A DNA stretch of 64,000 bases from JACCTH01 sp035253825 (GCA_035253825.1 DATFBM010000012.1:153961-217960), one strand, 5' to 3'; positions 48,338 through 57,097 are shown, counted from the stretch's first letter. Translations and numbers: made by a program. The notes: a model not told the origin generated them from the letters alone.

Positions 48338-49471
48338 TTGACGCTCGAGCTGGGCTTTGCCCCCAACGAGGACCCCTTTGTCATCGTCCACGGTGGCTTC
48401 TACCGGCGTTGGTACTCAATGATCGACGACATCTCCGAACTGGAATCAGCCGTCGCTCGCCTCGAGGGAACGACCCAGGACAAGTGGGTCCCGGTGTGGG
48501 AAGAGCTCGGGCGTCGGCACGAAGCGGAGGGGGATCGGCTAGAGGCGACGGGTGATTTCGAAGGATCGAGGCGCTCCTATCTCCAGGCCAAGACCTACTA
48601 CGCCATCGGCCGATTTCCCGGCGAAGTCTCGGAGGTCAAGCGCCGGATCAGCGACGACTGCGCCCGCGCCTATCGGAAGGCCTGCGCTCATCTCGACCCG
48701 CCGGTCGAAATTGTCGAGTTCGAGCATCAGGGCAAGACGATCCGAGCCCATTTTCGATCACCCCATTCCAAAGTCCCGGTTCCTGCGGTCCTCGTCATGT
48801 GCGGCGCCGACGTTTTCAAAGAGGACCGTGGCTGGGCACAAGACATGTGCATCGAAAACGGCCTCGCCGCCCTGGTAATGGATGGTCCCGGGACCGGGGA
48901 GAACCCATTCCCCTGGGCCCCGGAGTCAGTGAGCGCCTGGGAGGCGGCGGTGGACTATCTCGCCGCTCGCCCCGAGGTGGACGGTGATCGGATCGGGGCG
49001 TTCGGGATCAGCCGCGGTGGTTACTCAGTCCTGCAGCTGGCCGGCACCGCCCCCGACAAGCTCAAGGCGGTGGTGGCCAGCGCCGGCCATCCCTTCGGGT
49101 ATGTCATGGATGACGAGGAGCTCGAGGAGTTCGTGCGGGTCCGCAACGAGCGGGCAGAATGGCGCTTCGGCGCTCCTGAGGATCCTCCCTCGTTTCCTTC
49201 GACCTCTATCGAGCAGGAGCGGGCTGATTTCTCCCGCTGGGCGCTATCCGAACAGGGGATCCTCGACAACATCACGATGCCGGTGTTGATGATCAATGGC
49301 AAGCTCGACCATCTGGCACCGATCGGGAACATCTACTTCATGCTCGAAACCGGGCCTGCCACCGGCAAGGAAGCTCGCATCTATCCCGACGATGGTCATT
49401 GTGCTTTCAAACACTTCAATCATTGGGCCCCTGCGACGTTCCGGTGGCTGGCCGAGAAGCTGGGTCGGTAG
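48338..49471 (+). CDS. DHPON-hydrolase-like alpha/beta hydrolase (copy 2)
   Basis: A 377-residue hydrolase of the same branch as 42914-44017. Cap region about 1-130 (WYSMIDDISELESAVARLEGTTQDKWVPVWEELGRRH). Core: PAVLVMCGADVFKEDRGWAQDMC, nucleophile S225 in FGISRGGYSVLQL, acid in MINGKLDHLAPIG and base in YPDDGHCAFKHF. The start is probably the TTG at 48338: a clean AAAGGAGG ends six bases before it, whereas the ATG at 48320 lacks one and would only add six residues. It follows the FAD gene after 57 bases with its own ribosome-binding site. Its last 56 bases overlap the convergent FAD-oxidase gene. Confidence 0.88.
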   Translation: MTLELGFAPNEDPFVIVHGGFYRRWYSMIDDISELESAVARLEGTTQDKWVPVWEELGRRHEAEGDRLEATGDFEGSRRSYLQAKTYYAIGRFPGEVSEVKRRISDDCARAYRKACAHLDPPVEIVEFEHQGKTIRAHFRSPHSKVPVPAVLVMCGADVFKEDRGWAQDMCIENGLAALVMDGPGTGENPFPWAPESVSAWEAAVDYLAARPEVDGDRIGAFGISRGGYSVLQLAGTAPDKLKAVVASAGHPFGYVMDDEELEEFVRVRNERAEWRFGAPEDPPSFPSTSIEQERADFSRWALSEQGILDNITMPVLMINGKLDHLAPIGNIYFMLETGPATGKEARIYPDDGHCAFKHFNHWAPATFRWLAEKLGR

Positions 49472-50885
49472 CCGCGAACGGACCGCGCTCGATTTCACCT
49501 CGGGATGTAAGAACGGCCGAGCCGGCCCGGGGACGGATGTTCTGGTTGTGGTGGAACACGTTCTCCGGGTCGTATTCCGCCTTGACCTCGGCCAGTCGTT
49601 GGTAGACCGCGCTGCCATAAGCCTCTTCGACCCGGTCGGGTTCTTCATCGCCACCGAGGAAGTTGACGTACACCCCTTCCCGGTATTCATCGAGGGCGGT
49701 GAAGAAGCGCTTGGCCCATGCGATGTCTCCGTCGGCATAGTCGTCGCCAGGCCGCCACACGCCGTCGAGAGTGACGGCATGAGAGGCCCGTCGGTTCCCG
49801 AACGCAGTGGCCCCTACCGGCACCCGACTCACCGCGCCGCCCAGGTGAAACATGGCCACGTAGGACCGCGGGGAAGAGGCGGCGAACGCGTTCTCGACCA
49901 TCACCTTGATCAGGTGGTCGTCTAGCTCGGGAAGATACGTCGACTTCCAGTAGTAGTTCCAGCCGTGCGCCACCGTGGAGTCGAGAGCACTTTGGTGATT
50001 GACATACGGTGATGTTGCGATGAGATCGAGGAGCGGCTTTCCAAAAGCTCGCAAAGGTCGGATTACATCTTCAGCCTCCTCGACCGGTCCTGCGAAACAG
50101 ACGCCCACCAAAACGACGGGCCGCCAATGCAGATCCTCAGGGATGACGGGTAGAGGCGGAGCAGTGCCGAATCTCACCACAGTCCCGAGTTCGTCAGGGG
50201 CATTCCTAATGAACTCGCGGTAGAAGTGGAGAACCTCGACGGCGTCATCGGCGCTCCACAAAATGGGACCCGCCAAGACCCCTGGGCCGAGGGGGTGGAG
50301 CTGGAACTCGAAGGACGTGACGACACCAAAGTTGCCGCCCCCTCCCCGCAGCCCCCAGAAAAGGTCGGGATGCTGGTCCTCTGACGCCCGCAGGAAGTCG
50401 CCGTCCGCTGCCACGACGTCGGCGGCGCGCAAGTTGTCGATCGTTAGACCCTGCTTGCGCATCAGCCAGCCGATGCCACCGCCAAGCGTTAGACCGGCGA
50501 CACCGGTGTGGCTGATGATTCCGCCGGTCGTAGCCAGTCCGTGGATCTGTGTTCGTCGATCGACGTCGCTCCACAGGGCCCCGCCCTGCACGTGGACCGT
50601 ACGGCGGTCAGGATCAACTCGGACCTCCCGCATTGCGGTGAGGTCGATGACGATGCCGTCGTCACAGACAGCGGTCCCGGCGACGTTGTGGCCCCCACCC
50701 CGGATCGCGATCTCCAAGTCGTGCCGGCGGGCGAACCGTAACGCGGCGATCACGTCGGCGTTCCTCTGGCATCGCGCAATCACGAGCGGGTGGCGGTCGA
50801 TGATTCCGTTCCAGACGGCTCGGGCAGCGTCGTATTCGGCGTGACCAGCCGTGATCACCTCGCCCGAGAACTGGTCGATCTTCAT
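49416..50885 (-). CDS. Berberine-bridge/6-hydroxynicotine-oxidase-type FAD-linked oxidase
   Basis: A 489-residue VAO/PCMH-family flavoprotein. The FAD domain has EIAIRGGGHNVAGTAVCDDGIVIDL with H66 in RGGGH, the residue that carries the covalent 8-alpha-histidyl bond. GGIISHTGVAGLTLGGGIGWL follows; the Cys that bicovalent members have in this stretch is absent, so the flavin should be monocovalent. The BBE domain closes the C terminus (YGSAVYQRLAEVKAEYDPENVFHHNQNI). AAGGAGG lies 9 bases before the ATG, which decides the start. Relatives include 6-hydroxynicotine oxidase and oligosaccharide oxidases. It is divergent from an hxlR-type regulator across 140 bases. Confidence 0.92.
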   Translation of the reverse strand: MKIDQFSGEVITAGHAEYDAARAVWNGIIDRHPLVIARCQRNADVIAALRFARRHDLEIAIRGGGHNVAGTAVCDDGIVIDLTAMREVRVDPDRRTVHVQGGALWSDVDRRTQIHGLATTGGIISHTGVAGLTLGGGIGWLMRKQGLTIDNLRAADVVAADGDFLRASEDQHPDLFWGLRGGGGNFGVVTSFEFQLHPLGPGVLAGPILWSADDAVEVLHFYREFIRNAPDELGTVVRFGTAPPLPVIPEDLHWRPVVLVGVCFAGPVEEAEDVIRPLRAFGKPLLDLIATSPYVNHQSALDSTVAHGWNYYWKSTYLPELDDHLIKVMVENAFAASSPRSYVAMFHLGGAVSRVPVGATAFGNRRASHAVTLDGVWRPGDDYADGDIAWAKRFFTALDEYREGVYVNFLGGDEEPDRVEEAYGSAVYQRLAEVKAEYDPENVFHHNQNIRPRAGSAVLTSRGEIERGPFAATDPASRPATGTSQGPND

Positions 50886-50973
50886 GGTCGTTGCCTCCTT
50901 CGGGTGCTCCAACCATTTGGTGGTCGGCGATTGCTGAAACGCCTCGATTGCACCACCCGAGACGACCTCTGTG

Positions 50974-50994
50974 AAGTCAAGAATCTGGACTTCC
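50974..50994. promoter_or_regulatory. Inverted repeat, candidate HxlR operator
   Basis: GAAGTC (50974-50979) and GACTTC (50989-50994) are perfect complements separated by nine bases. The site is in the divergent region between the FAD oxidase and the HxlR-type gene, 31 bases before the regulator's ATG. HxlR proteins bind such dyads as dimers and often repress themselves and a divergent enzyme gene. Confidence 0.45.
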
Positions 50995-51025
50995 AGCCGA
51001 CTGAGCAGGAAGCCACAATGGAGTC

Positions 51026-51715
51026 ATGCGCACTTATGGGCAGTACTGCCCGATCGCCCGCGGTGCCGAGATCTTTGGCGAGCGTTGGACGCCGCTGATT
51101 GTTCGCAACCTTTACCTCGGCTGTAGAAGCTTCGGCGAGATCCTGGAGGGAGCGCCCGGACTATCGCGCACACTGCTCTCGCAGCGCCTCCAGCAGCTGG
51201 AGCGGCTTGGGATCGTCGTCACCGCTCCCAAAGCCGTAGGGAGCGGGCGCTTTTATGACCTCACGCCAGCTGGTCGTGACCTCTTCAAGGTCTGCGCCTC
51301 ACTTGGCGAGTGGGGGGCCCGCTGGCTCGAGATTGCTCCGGAGAATCTCGATCCTTTCGTCGCCTTGTGGTCGATGTGCAACGCTTTGCGCCGAGACCGC
51401 CTCCCAAACCGGCGTGTCGTGATCCAGTTCGACTTCATTGATCGGCAACCGCGCGAGCGCTACTGGCTGCTTATCGAGGCTGGCGACACCGAGATTTGCA
51501 AGACCTATCCGGGCCTCGACGAGGACCTCTACGTAACCGCTCAAGCGGAAGCGTTCGTCAAGTGGCACGCCGGGCAGCTCAGCTGGGCCGAGGCTATTCG
51601 TGACGACCGCATTCACCTGCATGGCCCGTCATCATTGGTACGAGCCTTCCCGACCTGGAATGGCCGGAGCATGTTCGCTCATGTGAAGCGAGCCGCTCGG
51701 AACGGAGCCAATTGA
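51026..51715 (+). CDS. HxlR-family transcriptional regulator
   Basis: A 229-residue winged-helix regulator. The HxlR domain occupies residues 1-100: YCPIARGAEIFGERWTPLIVRNLYLGCRSFGEILEGAPGLSRTLLSQRLQQLERLGIV is a close match to the family, with a Cys at position 8 as in the redox/aldehyde-sensing members. The second half (FIDRQPRERYWLLIEAGDTEICKTYPGLDEDLYV...) resembles an SCP2-like ligand domain seen in the longer actinobacterial HxlR proteins. Divergent from the FAD oxidase and likely its regulator. It abuts the M24 gene tail to tail with no gap. Confidence 0.9.
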   Translation: MRTYGQYCPIARGAEIFGERWTPLIVRNLYLGCRSFGEILEGAPGLSRTLLSQRLQQLERLGIVVTAPKAVGSGRFYDLTPAGRDLFKVCASLGEWGARWLEIAPENLDPFVALWSMCNALRRDRLPNRRVVIQFDFIDRQPRERYWLLIEAGDTEICKTYPGLDEDLYVTAQAEAFVKWHAGQLSWAEAIRDDRIHLHGPSSLVRAFPTWNGRSMFAHVKRAARNGAN

Positions 51716-52990
51716 TCAGACGACGATCAACTCGTGGGGGAAGTTCGTCACCTGCTCGTGGCCTCTTTCTGTGAGGACGTAGGTTCGCCCAAAGAAGATT
51801 CCGAGCAACCCATCGGGGGTGATGATTGTCGGTTCGAGCATCGCCACGATCCCCGGGACGAGGTCGAGTTCGTTGTCATTGGCGATGACGTGGTCCCACA
51901 TCACATGCGGGGTGTGACTGGTGAAGTCGATGCAATGCAAGAAGAGCGGCCGCGAGTCGTAGCCTTTGTCGCGGAAGAACTGGCTCGCCTTCATCACATC
52001 GTCCCAGCTGTTGCCCCCGACGAGCTGTTGCGCCATGAGGTCATAGCCAGGGAGGACCACCTCGTCGAAGAACTCTCGGACCCACGACGGCGGCTCCCCG
52101 ATAGAGATGGGGCCGCCGATTTGCACCGAGTAACCGTTGTAGCCACAGGCCAGCTCGTTGATGATGATGTCGCCTTTCTCGAGGCGACGGCTCGAGGGCC
52201 AGGGATTGCCGAAGACCATCCCCGGGTTGTCCATTGGCGTCGACCCGATGATGTTGAAGTCCATTTGACCCCCACCGTCTATGACGGCGTGGGTAGCAGC
52301 GGCGGCAAGTTGGTACTCGGTGATCCCGGGGCGGGCGGTGGCGACCATGGCCCCGAAGGCCTGGTCCATCAGCTTCCCGGCCTGGCGGACGCACTCGATC
52401 TCCTCCGGACTCTTCACATGGACCAGCTCGTGGAAGAAGTCCCCGACTCGCTCCAACTTGGCCTCGGGAAGTCCTTCACGAAGACGCTCCCACTCGTCCA
52501 CCGGAAGGTGATGTCCGTAGACGGGATCGACATGGGAAATACCGACCGTGGCGTCGCCCAGACCCCACTCCTTGATGAGCTCGACGATCACCTCGCCTGA
52601 TCGACCCCAGCGCGAGTGGCGAACGTCAGTCAATGGAGTGGCGCGACGCACCGCCTCGCGATGGGCGCCGCCGGGCCCGCAGATCAGAACCGGCTCCCCT
52701 TCCGGAGGCACCACGACATAGGCCGACATCCCGTGCCATTCCCAGTGACCCGAGAGCCACCGCATCCCGCCGCCCCAGCTCCAATGGTTGGGTCCGCCGG
52801 AGGCGATGAGCACGTCGAGGCCGAGTCGCTTCATTTTCGCTCGGGTGGCGGCGAACCGACGTTGGTATTCGGCGTCGGAGAATCGTTCATAGACCGCGTC
52901 GAAGTACCACGGCGAGTTGGTGACGCCGCCGAAGACCTCTGTGTGCATCTGGCCTACTGCGTTTTTGAAGTCGATGTCACCAGGTCTCAT
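51716..52990 (-). CDS. M24-fold (creatinase/prolidase-like) protein, copy A
   Basis: A 424-residue pita-bread-fold protein. The N-terminal creatinase-N-like domain runs to about residue 190; the catalytic domain starts at VKSPEEIECVRQAGKLMDQAFGAM. In true M24 metallopeptidases the strand after 'GDIIxxD' supplies Asp-x10-Asp; here it reads KGDIIINELACGYNGYSVQIGGP, with Glu and Gln/Val at those places, so the two-metal site is broken. His residues in FTSHTPHVMWDH may still act. Creatinase works without metal on the same fold. The ATG at 52990 has GGAGGGA before it, which decides the start over the upstream TTG. Same operon as the aldolase, 30 bases downstream of it. Confidence 0.87.
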   Translation of the reverse strand: MRPGDIDFKNAVGQMHTEVFGGVTNSPWYFDAVYERFSDAEYQRRFAATRAKMKRLGLDVLIASGGPNHWSWGGGMRWLSGHWEWHGMSAYVVVPPEGEPVLICGPGGAHREAVRRATPLTDVRHSRWGRSGEVIVELIKEWGLGDATVGISHVDPVYGHHLPVDEWERLREGLPEAKLERVGDFFHELVHVKSPEEIECVRQAGKLMDQAFGAMVATARPGITEYQLAAAATHAVIDGGGQMDFNIIGSTPMDNPGMVFGNPWPSSRRLEKGDIIINELACGYNGYSVQIGGPISIGEPPSWVREFFDEVVLPGYDLMAQQLVGGNSWDDVMKASQFFRDKGYDSRPLFLHCIDFTSHTPHVMWDHVIANDNELDLVPGIVAMLEPTIITPDGLLGIFFGRTYVLTERGHEQVTNFPHELIVV

Positions 52991-53020
52991 GAGTCCCTCC
53001 GTGTCGTCGTTGATCAATGA

Positions 53021-53995
53021 TCAGGAAACTGAGTCGAGGAGGCCCAAGCCGTCAAGGTCGGTACGCAACGCCTCCGTTTGATCTTCATTGAGCGGGATCA
53101 ACGGCGGCCGCACCGGTCCCTGCGGCAAACCCATCAGAGCGAGCCACGTCTTCAAAGCAGCGATAGGAATCGCCCCCTCGCCGCGAGCCAGCCAACTGTC
53201 CCGCATCCAAAGCTCGAACGCGTCCCGCTCCCGTCCGAGGGTGCCGTGAAGAGCCCAGGCCCCTGCCACGTCTCCGCCATCGGCTTTGCGCGTGTAGTCG
53301 TAGATGGGGCGCTTGGCGGGAGTTTGATACATGGCCAGTGCCGGCGTCGACATGAGCGATTGGAAGCCGTGGTCGAGGTGCAGGCCCAACCAGTCGGCTT
53401 CCGAGGCATCACAAACGACCATCCTGTCACCGGCAAGTTCCTTGACCCGTAGCAGATGCTCTCTCGGCTTCGGATTCTTGATCCCGCACACCGTGTCGAG
53501 GTCGGCGAGCTCGGCGATGAGCTCGGGACTCAAGGCGTACCCGGAGTAAGAGGTGTTGAAGAGGAAGAAGGGGACCGATGACTCTGCGGTCAAACGCCGA
53601 AACCAGTCACGAACGATTTCGTCGGACGGCTTGATCGGGAAGTAGGGATTTATGGCGATGACGAAATCGGCGCCGACCTCCTCGGCATGCCGACTGAGTT
53701 GGGCCGCTTCCGAATAGGTGTGATGACCGATGTGCGCCATCACCGGAACCCGCCCGGCGGCGGCATTGACCACCAGTTCGTGAACCTGGGCACGCTCTTC
53801 GACCGTCAGCGCCCAGAACTCGCCCATCACTCCCCCACAGAAGATGCCCTCGACCGCCAAACCCTCGATGTAGTAGTCCACCGACTTGCGAAGGATCCCC
53901 TCATCGACTGCCCCGGCTGAGGTGAACGGGGTGGGGATGGCGATCCAGAGCCCCTTTACCTTCTCGAAGGCCATCTCTTTCGCCCTGGAAGCCAT
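53021..53995 (-). CDS. Dihydrodipicolinate synthase/N-acetylneuraminate lyase-family aldolase
   Basis: A 324-residue class I aldolase of the DapA family. GLWIAIPTPFTSAGAVDEGILRKSVDYYIEGLAVEGIFCGGVMGEF near residues 15-60 is the classical opening with GVMGE instead of GTTGE. The Schiff-base Lys is in VCGIKNPKPR (near 171), and Tyr in FNTSYSGYALSP. Members cleave or form 2-oxo acids such as KDG, 4-hydroxy-2-oxoglutarate or Neu5Ac. The context is catabolic, so dapA proper is unlikely. ATG at 53995 is preceded by AGGAGGTGA, which decides the start over a GTG that overlaps the ribosome-binding site. Divergent from the second M24 gene. Confidence 0.91.
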   Translation of the reverse strand: MASRAKEMAFEKVKGLWIAIPTPFTSAGAVDEGILRKSVDYYIEGLAVEGIFCGGVMGEFWALTVEERAQVHELVVNAAAGRVPVMAHIGHHTYSEAAQLSRHAEEVGADFVIAINPYFPIKPSDEIVRDWFRRLTAESSVPFFLFNTSYSGYALSPELIAELADLDTVCGIKNPKPREHLLRVKELAGDRMVVCDASEADWLGLHLDHGFQSLMSTPALAMYQTPAKRPIYDYTRKADGGDVAGAWALHGTLGRERDAFELWMRDSWLARGEGAIPIAALKTWLALMGLPQGPVRPPLIPLNEDQTEALRTDLDGLGLLDSVS

Positions 53996-54046
53996 GGCGG
54001 TCACCTCCTCGCGCTAACAGCCAGCGACATAGCGACGGTAGCAGCA

Positions 54047-54056
54047 CACACGTTTG
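54047..54056. promoter_or_regulatory. Weaker LacI-motif match (CACACGTTTG)
   Basis: CACACGTTTG fits CAANCGNTTG at seven of eight fixed positions and keeps the central CG. It lies in the 84-base divergent region, 23 bases before the M24 copy B start and 51 bases before the aldolase start, the same placement as the stronger sites. Confidence 0.4.
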
Positions 54057-54079
54057 CGCATTTCGGGGCAATCAGGGAT

Positions 54080-55237
54080 ATGGTCGACCACATGGACGAC
54101 CTCTATCCGAGGTTCAGCAAGGACGAACTGGCCAAGCGGCGCCAGATGATCGTCGAGCTGATGGAGAAGGCCGGCGTATCCCATCTCCTCGTCTACGGCG
54201 CCGAGCGGGTGGGATCGGCTATCCCCTGGCTGACCGAGTGGCCGGTCACCACCGAAGCTGCCCTGCTGTTCACACCGGAGGAGACACCGCGGCTTTTCGT
54301 GCAGCATTACAACCATCTGCCCAATGCCCGGATCATCGCCTCCGACTGCGAAGTGGAATGGGGCGGGCCCTCCACCATCACTCAAATCGAAGAGCTATTG
54401 CTGGCGCGGGTCGGACCTGGTCAGCGGGTCGGAGCATTGGGACCGCTGCGCCATCAAAGTCACTTGAAACTGGCGAGCGCGGTCGGTGAGTTGGTGGGGT
54501 TGGACGCGGAATACCAGCAACTGCGGCTTATCAAGTCGGAAGAGGAAATCGCCCGACTTGAAGTGGCAGCCCGTCTCTCGGATCAGGCGGTCGCAGCCCT
54601 GGTCGCCCAAGTCGAGGTCGGGATGGACGAACGCCAGTTAGCGGCGATCGTCGAGTCTGCCTATTTGTCCGAGGGGGCCACCAACCACATCCACTACTTC
54701 GCCGTCACCTCGATGTCCGATCCCGACAAGTGCGTGCCGTCGCAGTTCCAGTCGACCCGGAAGTTGCAATCGGGTGACATTCTCTTCTGCGAGATCAGCG
54801 CTGCCTACTGGGGATACGCCGCCCAGGTCTTGCGAACCTTCACTATTGCCGCCGACCCCACGCCGCTCTTCGTTGAGCTTCACCGCGCCGCCGATGCCGC
54901 CTTCGATGCCATCGCCGCTGTCATTCGTCCGGGCGCCCATGCTTCCGAGCTCGTGGCGGCATCAGCGGTGATTGAAGAGATGGGGTTCACCATCTATGAC
55001 GACCTGGTTCATGGCTATGGCGGCGGCTATCTGCCGCCGGTCCTCGGGGCCAAGAGTCGCCCCAATTTGCCGATACCCGATCTGACTCTGAAAGAGGGGA
55101 TGGCGTTGGTCATCCAACCCAATGTGATTACCACCGACGAGCGGGCCGGGGTCCAAACGGGACATCTCGTGGCAGTTACCCATGGCGGGCATCGCTCGCT
55201 TCATAACTTCCCTAGGGGACTGGGCCGGATCGCCTGA
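54080..55237 (+). CDS. M24-fold (creatinase/prolidase-like) protein, copy B
   Basis: A 385-residue pita-bread-fold protein: N-terminal creatinase-N domain to about 150, then LRLIKSEEEIARLEVAARLSDQAVAAL leading into the catalytic domain. The metal-ligand strand reads SGDILFCEISAAYWGYAAQVLRTFTI: Asp-x10-Asp is replaced by Glu and Gln. The WGYxxQxxRTF pattern recalls creatinase rather than aminopeptidase P. VHGYGGGYLPPVLG and a C-terminal HNFPRG with GMALVIQPNV remain. A metal-independent C-N hydrolase is a good working guess. Only weakly similar to copy A, so not a recent duplicate. The ABC importer follows after 116 bases containing a LacI-type motif. Confidence 0.87.
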   Translation: MVDHMDDLYPRFSKDELAKRRQMIVELMEKAGVSHLLVYGAERVGSAIPWLTEWPVTTEAALLFTPEETPRLFVQHYNHLPNARIIASDCEVEWGGPSTITQIEELLLARVGPGQRVGALGPLRHQSHLKLASAVGELVGLDAEYQQLRLIKSEEEIARLEVAARLSDQAVAALVAQVEVGMDERQLAAIVESAYLSEGATNHIHYFAVTSMSDPDKCVPSQFQSTRKLQSGDILFCEISAAYWGYAAQVLRTFTIAADPTPLFVELHRAADAAFDAIAAVIRPGAHASELVAASAVIEEMGFTIYDDLVHGYGGGYLPPVLGAKSRPNLPIPDLTLKEGMALVIQPNVITTDERAGVQTGHLVAVTHGGHRSLHNFPRGLGRIA

Positions 55238-55294
55238 TTGGGTCCCATCCGGCGTGGGGATCGGTTGCAGAGGACGGCGCCCCTGGTTAGCGTG

Positions 55295-55304
55295 CAAACG
55301 ATTG
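55295..55304. promoter_or_regulatory. Candidate LacI operator (CAAACGATTG) before the ABC importer
   Basis: CAAACGATTG here is identical to the site at 34431. It lies in the 116-base gap, 49 bases before the binding-protein start, with a TG before it that extends the left half to TGCAA. A seven-of-eight match, AAATCGTTTG, lies at 55363-55372 just inside the coding region, 68 bases away. Confidence 0.65.
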
Positions 55305-55353
55305 GGCTGGCGATCGAGCCTGCTCGTCTGGAGACAATTTGAGGAGGCCTCCC

Positions 55354-57048
55354 ATGGGACGAAAATCGTTTGCGGCGAGGATATTGGCCTTATGCGCTGT
55401 CCTCACACTGGTTCTGGCGGCGTGCGCCACAGGGACCACGGACACGACATCGGACACTGGCACCACGGCGGCGGCGGGCACCGGAGACGTGCCCAACCCC
55501 GATGTGCTAGTGGCCACGGTGAACGACGACGTCTTCAACCTCGATCCGGCGGCCGTCAATGGAAACGATGTCGGCATGGACGTCATCCTCAATGTCTACG
55601 ACCGTCTGGTTTTCATCGACGCCGAGGACGGTTCGGTGATCCCCCAACTTTCCACTGAGGTTCCCAGCCTGGAGAACGGGTTGGTCTCCGAGGACGGGCT
55701 CACCTATACCTTCCCGCTCCGGGAGGGTGTGGTTTTCTCCGACGGCACCGACATGACCGCTGAGGACGTCAAGTACTCGTGGGATCGCGTCGTCGAAATG
55801 AACCTTCCCGAAGGCCAGGCGCCTCTCTTTGAAAACGTGGCCGAAACCCGGGTGGTCGACGACTTGACCTTCGAAGTGACCTTGAAGGAGGTTGATGCCT
55901 CCTTCCTCGCCTTCCTGGCTGCTCACCCGGTGGCATCGGTCGTCAGCCAAGACGCGGTCGAGGCGAACGGTGGCGTGGTCGCTGGCCAGCCCAACGAATT
56001 CATGGCCCAGAACATGGTGGGAACCGGTCCTTACACCCTCGCCACGTGGGAACGCGGCGACCGCATGACCTTCGACATCAACCCCGACTACTGGGGTGAG
56101 CCGGCCCACCTGCCCGTGCGCTGGGAATTGATCGTCGACACGCCCGCTACCGGCTTGCAAGCGAGGGAGTACGACATCGTCGACATCAGCCCCACGGATG
56201 TGCCCTCGATCGAGCCCATCGAACACGCGGTGGTCGACACCAGCATCCTCGACCTGCAGGTGCTCCAGATCGGCATGAACATGAACATCTGCGAGGGCTG
56301 CCTTCCGGAGGGCGACACCATCCCGCTCGACTTCTTCCAGGACGTGCGAGTGCGTCAAGCCTTCAATTACGCCTACAACTACCAGGGCATGATCGACGGG
56401 ATCCTGGGCGGCCTCGGAGGTCGCAACAGCTTCATCCTTCCCGTCGAGATGTACGGCTATGACCCCGAGGCTCCCATCTACGAGACCGACCCGGCCCGGG
56501 CGGAGGAGCTCTTCCGTGAAGCCGGCTACTGGGATGAGGGATTCACCATCTCCATTGCGAGCGACCAAACCCATGAGGGTTTCACGGGTGCGGCTCTGAC
56601 CCTGAAAGACAGCATCGAGGCCCTCAACCCCAACTTCCACGTCAACGTGATGGCCGTGCCGGAGGCACAGTTCGACGAGATTCTGGCAACCGACCCGCTG
56701 CCGGTGGCGATGTGGTCCTACACCAGCTCGCAATACAGCACGCCGGACGCCTACCTGTTTGACAGCGCGGTGTCAGACGGGAGATACGGGGCGGTGAACA
56801 GCTTCGTCGACGGATATTCAGATCCGGAGGCGATAGACGCACTGATCGCCTCGGCACGCACCACCTTGGACGAAGAGGAGCGGCTTAGCATCCTCTCCGA
56901 GATCCAGAATGTCCTCTTCGAGGAGGCCATGTGGATCATGCCCGCCAACGAGGGGGCACCTTCGGCTGCCGGGGAGTGGGTGAAGGGTCACGTGGAGAAC
57001 CCGATGTGGGCGCGGCCGTCGCAGTACTGGGCGCTATACAGCAAATGA
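55354..57048 (+). CDS. ABC transporter substrate-binding lipoprotein, family 5 (peptide/opine type)
   Basis: A 564-residue extracellular solute-binding protein of the DppA/OppA class. Signal peptide with lipobox LVLAAC (Cys 24), then a Thr-rich linker (residues about 26-45). The SBP_bac_5 signatures are clear: YDRLVFIDAEDGSVIPQLST, GLTYTFPLREGVVFSDGTDMTAEDVKYSWDR near 125-155 and RVRQAFNYAYNYQGMI near 328-343, plus VGTGPYTLATWERGDRM. The family binds peptides, opines, nickel chelates or oligosaccharides. ATG at 55354 has GAGGAGG 8 bases before it. Followed by two permease genes in the same direction. Confidence 0.94.
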   Translation: MGRKSFAARILALCAVLTLVLAACATGTTDTTSDTGTTAAAGTGDVPNPDVLVATVNDDVFNLDPAAVNGNDVGMDVILNVYDRLVFIDAEDGSVIPQLSTEVPSLENGLVSEDGLTYTFPLREGVVFSDGTDMTAEDVKYSWDRVVEMNLPEGQAPLFENVAETRVVDDLTFEVTLKEVDASFLAFLAAHPVASVVSQDAVEANGGVVAGQPNEFMAQNMVGTGPYTLATWERGDRMTFDINPDYWGEPAHLPVRWELIVDTPATGLQAREYDIVDISPTDVPSIEPIEHAVVDTSILDLQVLQIGMNMNICEGCLPEGDTIPLDFFQDVRVRQAFNYAYNYQGMIDGILGGLGGRNSFILPVEMYGYDPEAPIYETDPARAEELFREAGYWDEGFTISIASDQTHEGFTGAALTLKDSIEALNPNFHVNVMAVPEAQFDEILATDPLPVAMWSYTSSQYSTPDAYLFDSAVSDGRYGAVNSFVDGYSDPEAIDALIASARTTLDEEERLSILSEIQNVLFEEAMWIMPANEGAPSAAGEWVKGHVENPMWARPSQYWALYSK

Positions 57049-57097
57049 GATAAATATCTTCAGATGAGCGACGGAGGGGGGAAAGGAGAACTGAAGC

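Noticed and set aside
49421..49430. CAATCATTGG resembling the LacI palindrome
   Set aside because: Central CG is missing and it lies in coding sequence at a convergent gene end.
55507..56733. Minus-strand 408-codon open frame
   Set aside because: Antisense shadow of the ABC binding-protein gene, His/Val/Gly-rich and without motifs.
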